From Bacteroidota bacterium (GTDB taxonomy: Bacteria; Bacteroidota; Ignavibacteria; UBA10030; UBA8401), in assembly GCA_021796215.1 (NCBI GenBank), contig JAJYOK010000001.1:310001-374000 (forward strand): DNA of 64,000 nucleotides. The letters run 5' to 3'. How positions within the stretch are numbered: position 1 is the stretch's first letter; each line of letters opens with the position of its first letter. Shown piece after piece: positions 63,041 through 64,000 of the stretch. A model generated the notes under the pieces. The model was not told the origin of the DNA. It was given only the letters and a program-made list of their open reading frames with translations, and ran no database searches. A program made the translations under genes and the position numbers.

Positions 63041-64000
63041 AAACTTACCATTTACTCATTGTCTGTGCGGTACTGTTCGTTCTCCCGGCAGTGCAGGCAC
63101 AAACGCTCGGAGAGCGACATCTGCTGCTCAATCAATATATTTCGCCGGAAGAACTTGTTTCAATGTCGAAAACTCTTCCGTTTGATAAGGCAATTTCTAT
63201 CTTCAGTGATTTTAGTCAAAAATACATGAACAAGATTATTGTGGATCCGAAAGAGCGTAAGAATGAGATCGGCATTGACATTCAAAACATGTATTGGATT
63301 CAGGCGTTTGAAACAGTTCTGCGCGAAAACAACTTGTGGTATGTCGAGCGCGAAGAATATTTCCAAATCTATAATCCGGCAGATTCTTCTCAACAAACCA
63401 CCAAGCAACAGGCGCTTAGTGATACGGCAGGTATAAAATTGTTGAATTCGCGTGATGTAAAAATCTCGTCTGTTTTCTTTTCTGTTGATGTGGTGAAGTC
63501 GCTTAATGCCGGCATTAACTGGGATGTAATGTTCTCCCGCGATTCTTCGCAGCTGGGTCAACAATCGACCATTGTGAGTGGTAATTTAAATTCAGGAGTC
63601 ACAGATTTTACCAAGCAAAACCAGACAATTTCAGCAACAAACAATCAGCCGAATTTTGCAGTGAAGGTTGTTCCTTCGATCAATTTCACAAATCTTTCTG
63701 CGCTTATTTCATTTTTTCAGGACAATCAGCTCGGCGATGTTATTTCAAGTCCGCAGGTAACTGTAACATCGGGAAAAAAAGGCTCGATTCAGGTCGGGCA
63801 GATTTTTTACATCACGACAAAGGATTTTGCCGGTAATACCATCCAACAGCCGCAAAATACCGGTATCATTGTAGATGTGACTCCAACGGTGTATGAGATG
63901 AAGGGAATAAAGTTCATCAATCTTGACATTCATGCAGAACGCAGTTCTTTTAGCCCAGGTCCGATCATCAACACATCGACAGTGAATACAAGCACCGTGC
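63037..64000 (+). CDS. pilQ: Type IV pilus secretin PilQ (3' end outside window)
   Basis: The first 321 residues are present. The signal peptide is LLIVCAVLFVLPAVQAQ. Residues about 40-115 (FDKAISIFSDFSQKYMNKIIVDPKE, WIQAFETVLRENNLWYVEREEYFQIYNP) form one N-domain of the STN/N1 type. The secretin domain then starts directly: VKISSVFFSVDVVKSLNAGINW, LISFFQDNQLGDVISSPQVTVTSGKKGSIQVGQIF, TGIIVDVTPTVYE. These are the hallmark secretin beta-barrel and lip-region sequences. Only one N-domain is seen, fewer than in most PilQ/GspD proteins. The frame is open at the window edge. It forms the outer membrane channel for the pilus. Confidence 0.88.
   Translation, partial: MKTYHLLIVCAVLFVLPAVQAQTLGERHLLLNQYISPEELVSMSKTLPFDKAISIFSDFSQKYMNKIIVDPKERKNEIGIDIQNMYWIQAFETVLRENNLWYVEREEYFQIYNPADSSQQTTKQQALSDTAGIKLLNSRDVKISSVFFSVDVVKSLNAGINWDVMFSRDSSQLGQQSTIVSGNLNSGVTDFTKQNQTISATNNQPNFAVKVVPSINFTNLSALISFFQDNQLGDVISSPQVTVTSGKKGSIQVGQIFYITTKDFAGNTIQQPQNTGIIVDVTPTVYEMKGIKFINLDIHAERSSFSPGPIINTSTVNTSTV

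Overview
The window looks like chromosomal DNA of a Gram-negative bacterium from the Bacteroidota/Chlorobiota side of the FCB group, most like Ignavibacteria and relatives. Five secreted proteins end in the [10 protein letters not shown]-type C-terminal sorting domain of type IX secretion (T9SS), and a PorV/PorQ-like barrel, an Omp85 barrel and lipoproteins show an outer membrane. Promoters that can be read are of the TTGACA-N17-TATATT type, unlike the usual Bacteroidia promoter. The lineage assignment is inference from these family signatures; no marker gene was compared. All 48 genes called lie on the + strand. No tRNA, rRNA, CRISPR array or complete insertion sequence was seen.

Layout. 1-3165: three family 2 glycosyltransferases (the first cut by the window edge) joined to nadD. 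3180-11666: from a strong promoter, an envelope operon with a discoidin/FlgD-like secreted protein, a PorV/PorQ-like barrel, a 1005-residue predicted barrel, a DUF4159 lipoprotein, a DUF5683 membrane protein and a small lipoprotein. 11762-19123: a golvesin-like T9SS cargo, a giant TPR protein and a second DUF4159 protein with a TonB-like anchor. 19251-27695: a run of secreted wall- or glycan-active proteins (transglycosylase plus amidase_2; NAGPA-type phosphodiester glycosidase; TolB-like propeller; amidase_3), three with T9SS tails. 27753-31079: a PorT-like barrel, then an accessory patch (a G+C-rich methyltransferase, a HARE-HTH protein with a possible nuclease core, an AhpD-like protein).

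31288-50110 is mainly housekeeping: a short promoter-terminator unit, an unknown gene, ybeY, smg (DUF494), topA, a Xer recombinase, hpf, hprK, an M23 peptidase, a DUF2795 protein, an Omp85 (BamA/TamA-like) barrel, holB, metG, an M20 dipeptidase, a PduO-type adenosyltransferase, secA and glnB. 50167-52467 is a large secreted zinc protease with a T9SS tail.

52825 to the end is a type IV pilus-like locus: a probable major pilin with a perfect ribosome-binding site and its own terminators, pilC, pilB, three minor pilin-like genes behind a sigma-54-type promoter, a pilT-like ATPase behind a sigma-70-type promoter, a PilM-PilN fusion, a PilO-PilP-like fusion and the start of a secretin. The most unusual point is that all four pilin-like proteins begin almost directly with the hydrophobic helix: in-frame stop codons just upstream exclude a normal leader, and none has the canonical Glu at position 5. 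This is the best candidate for an undescribed variant system here.
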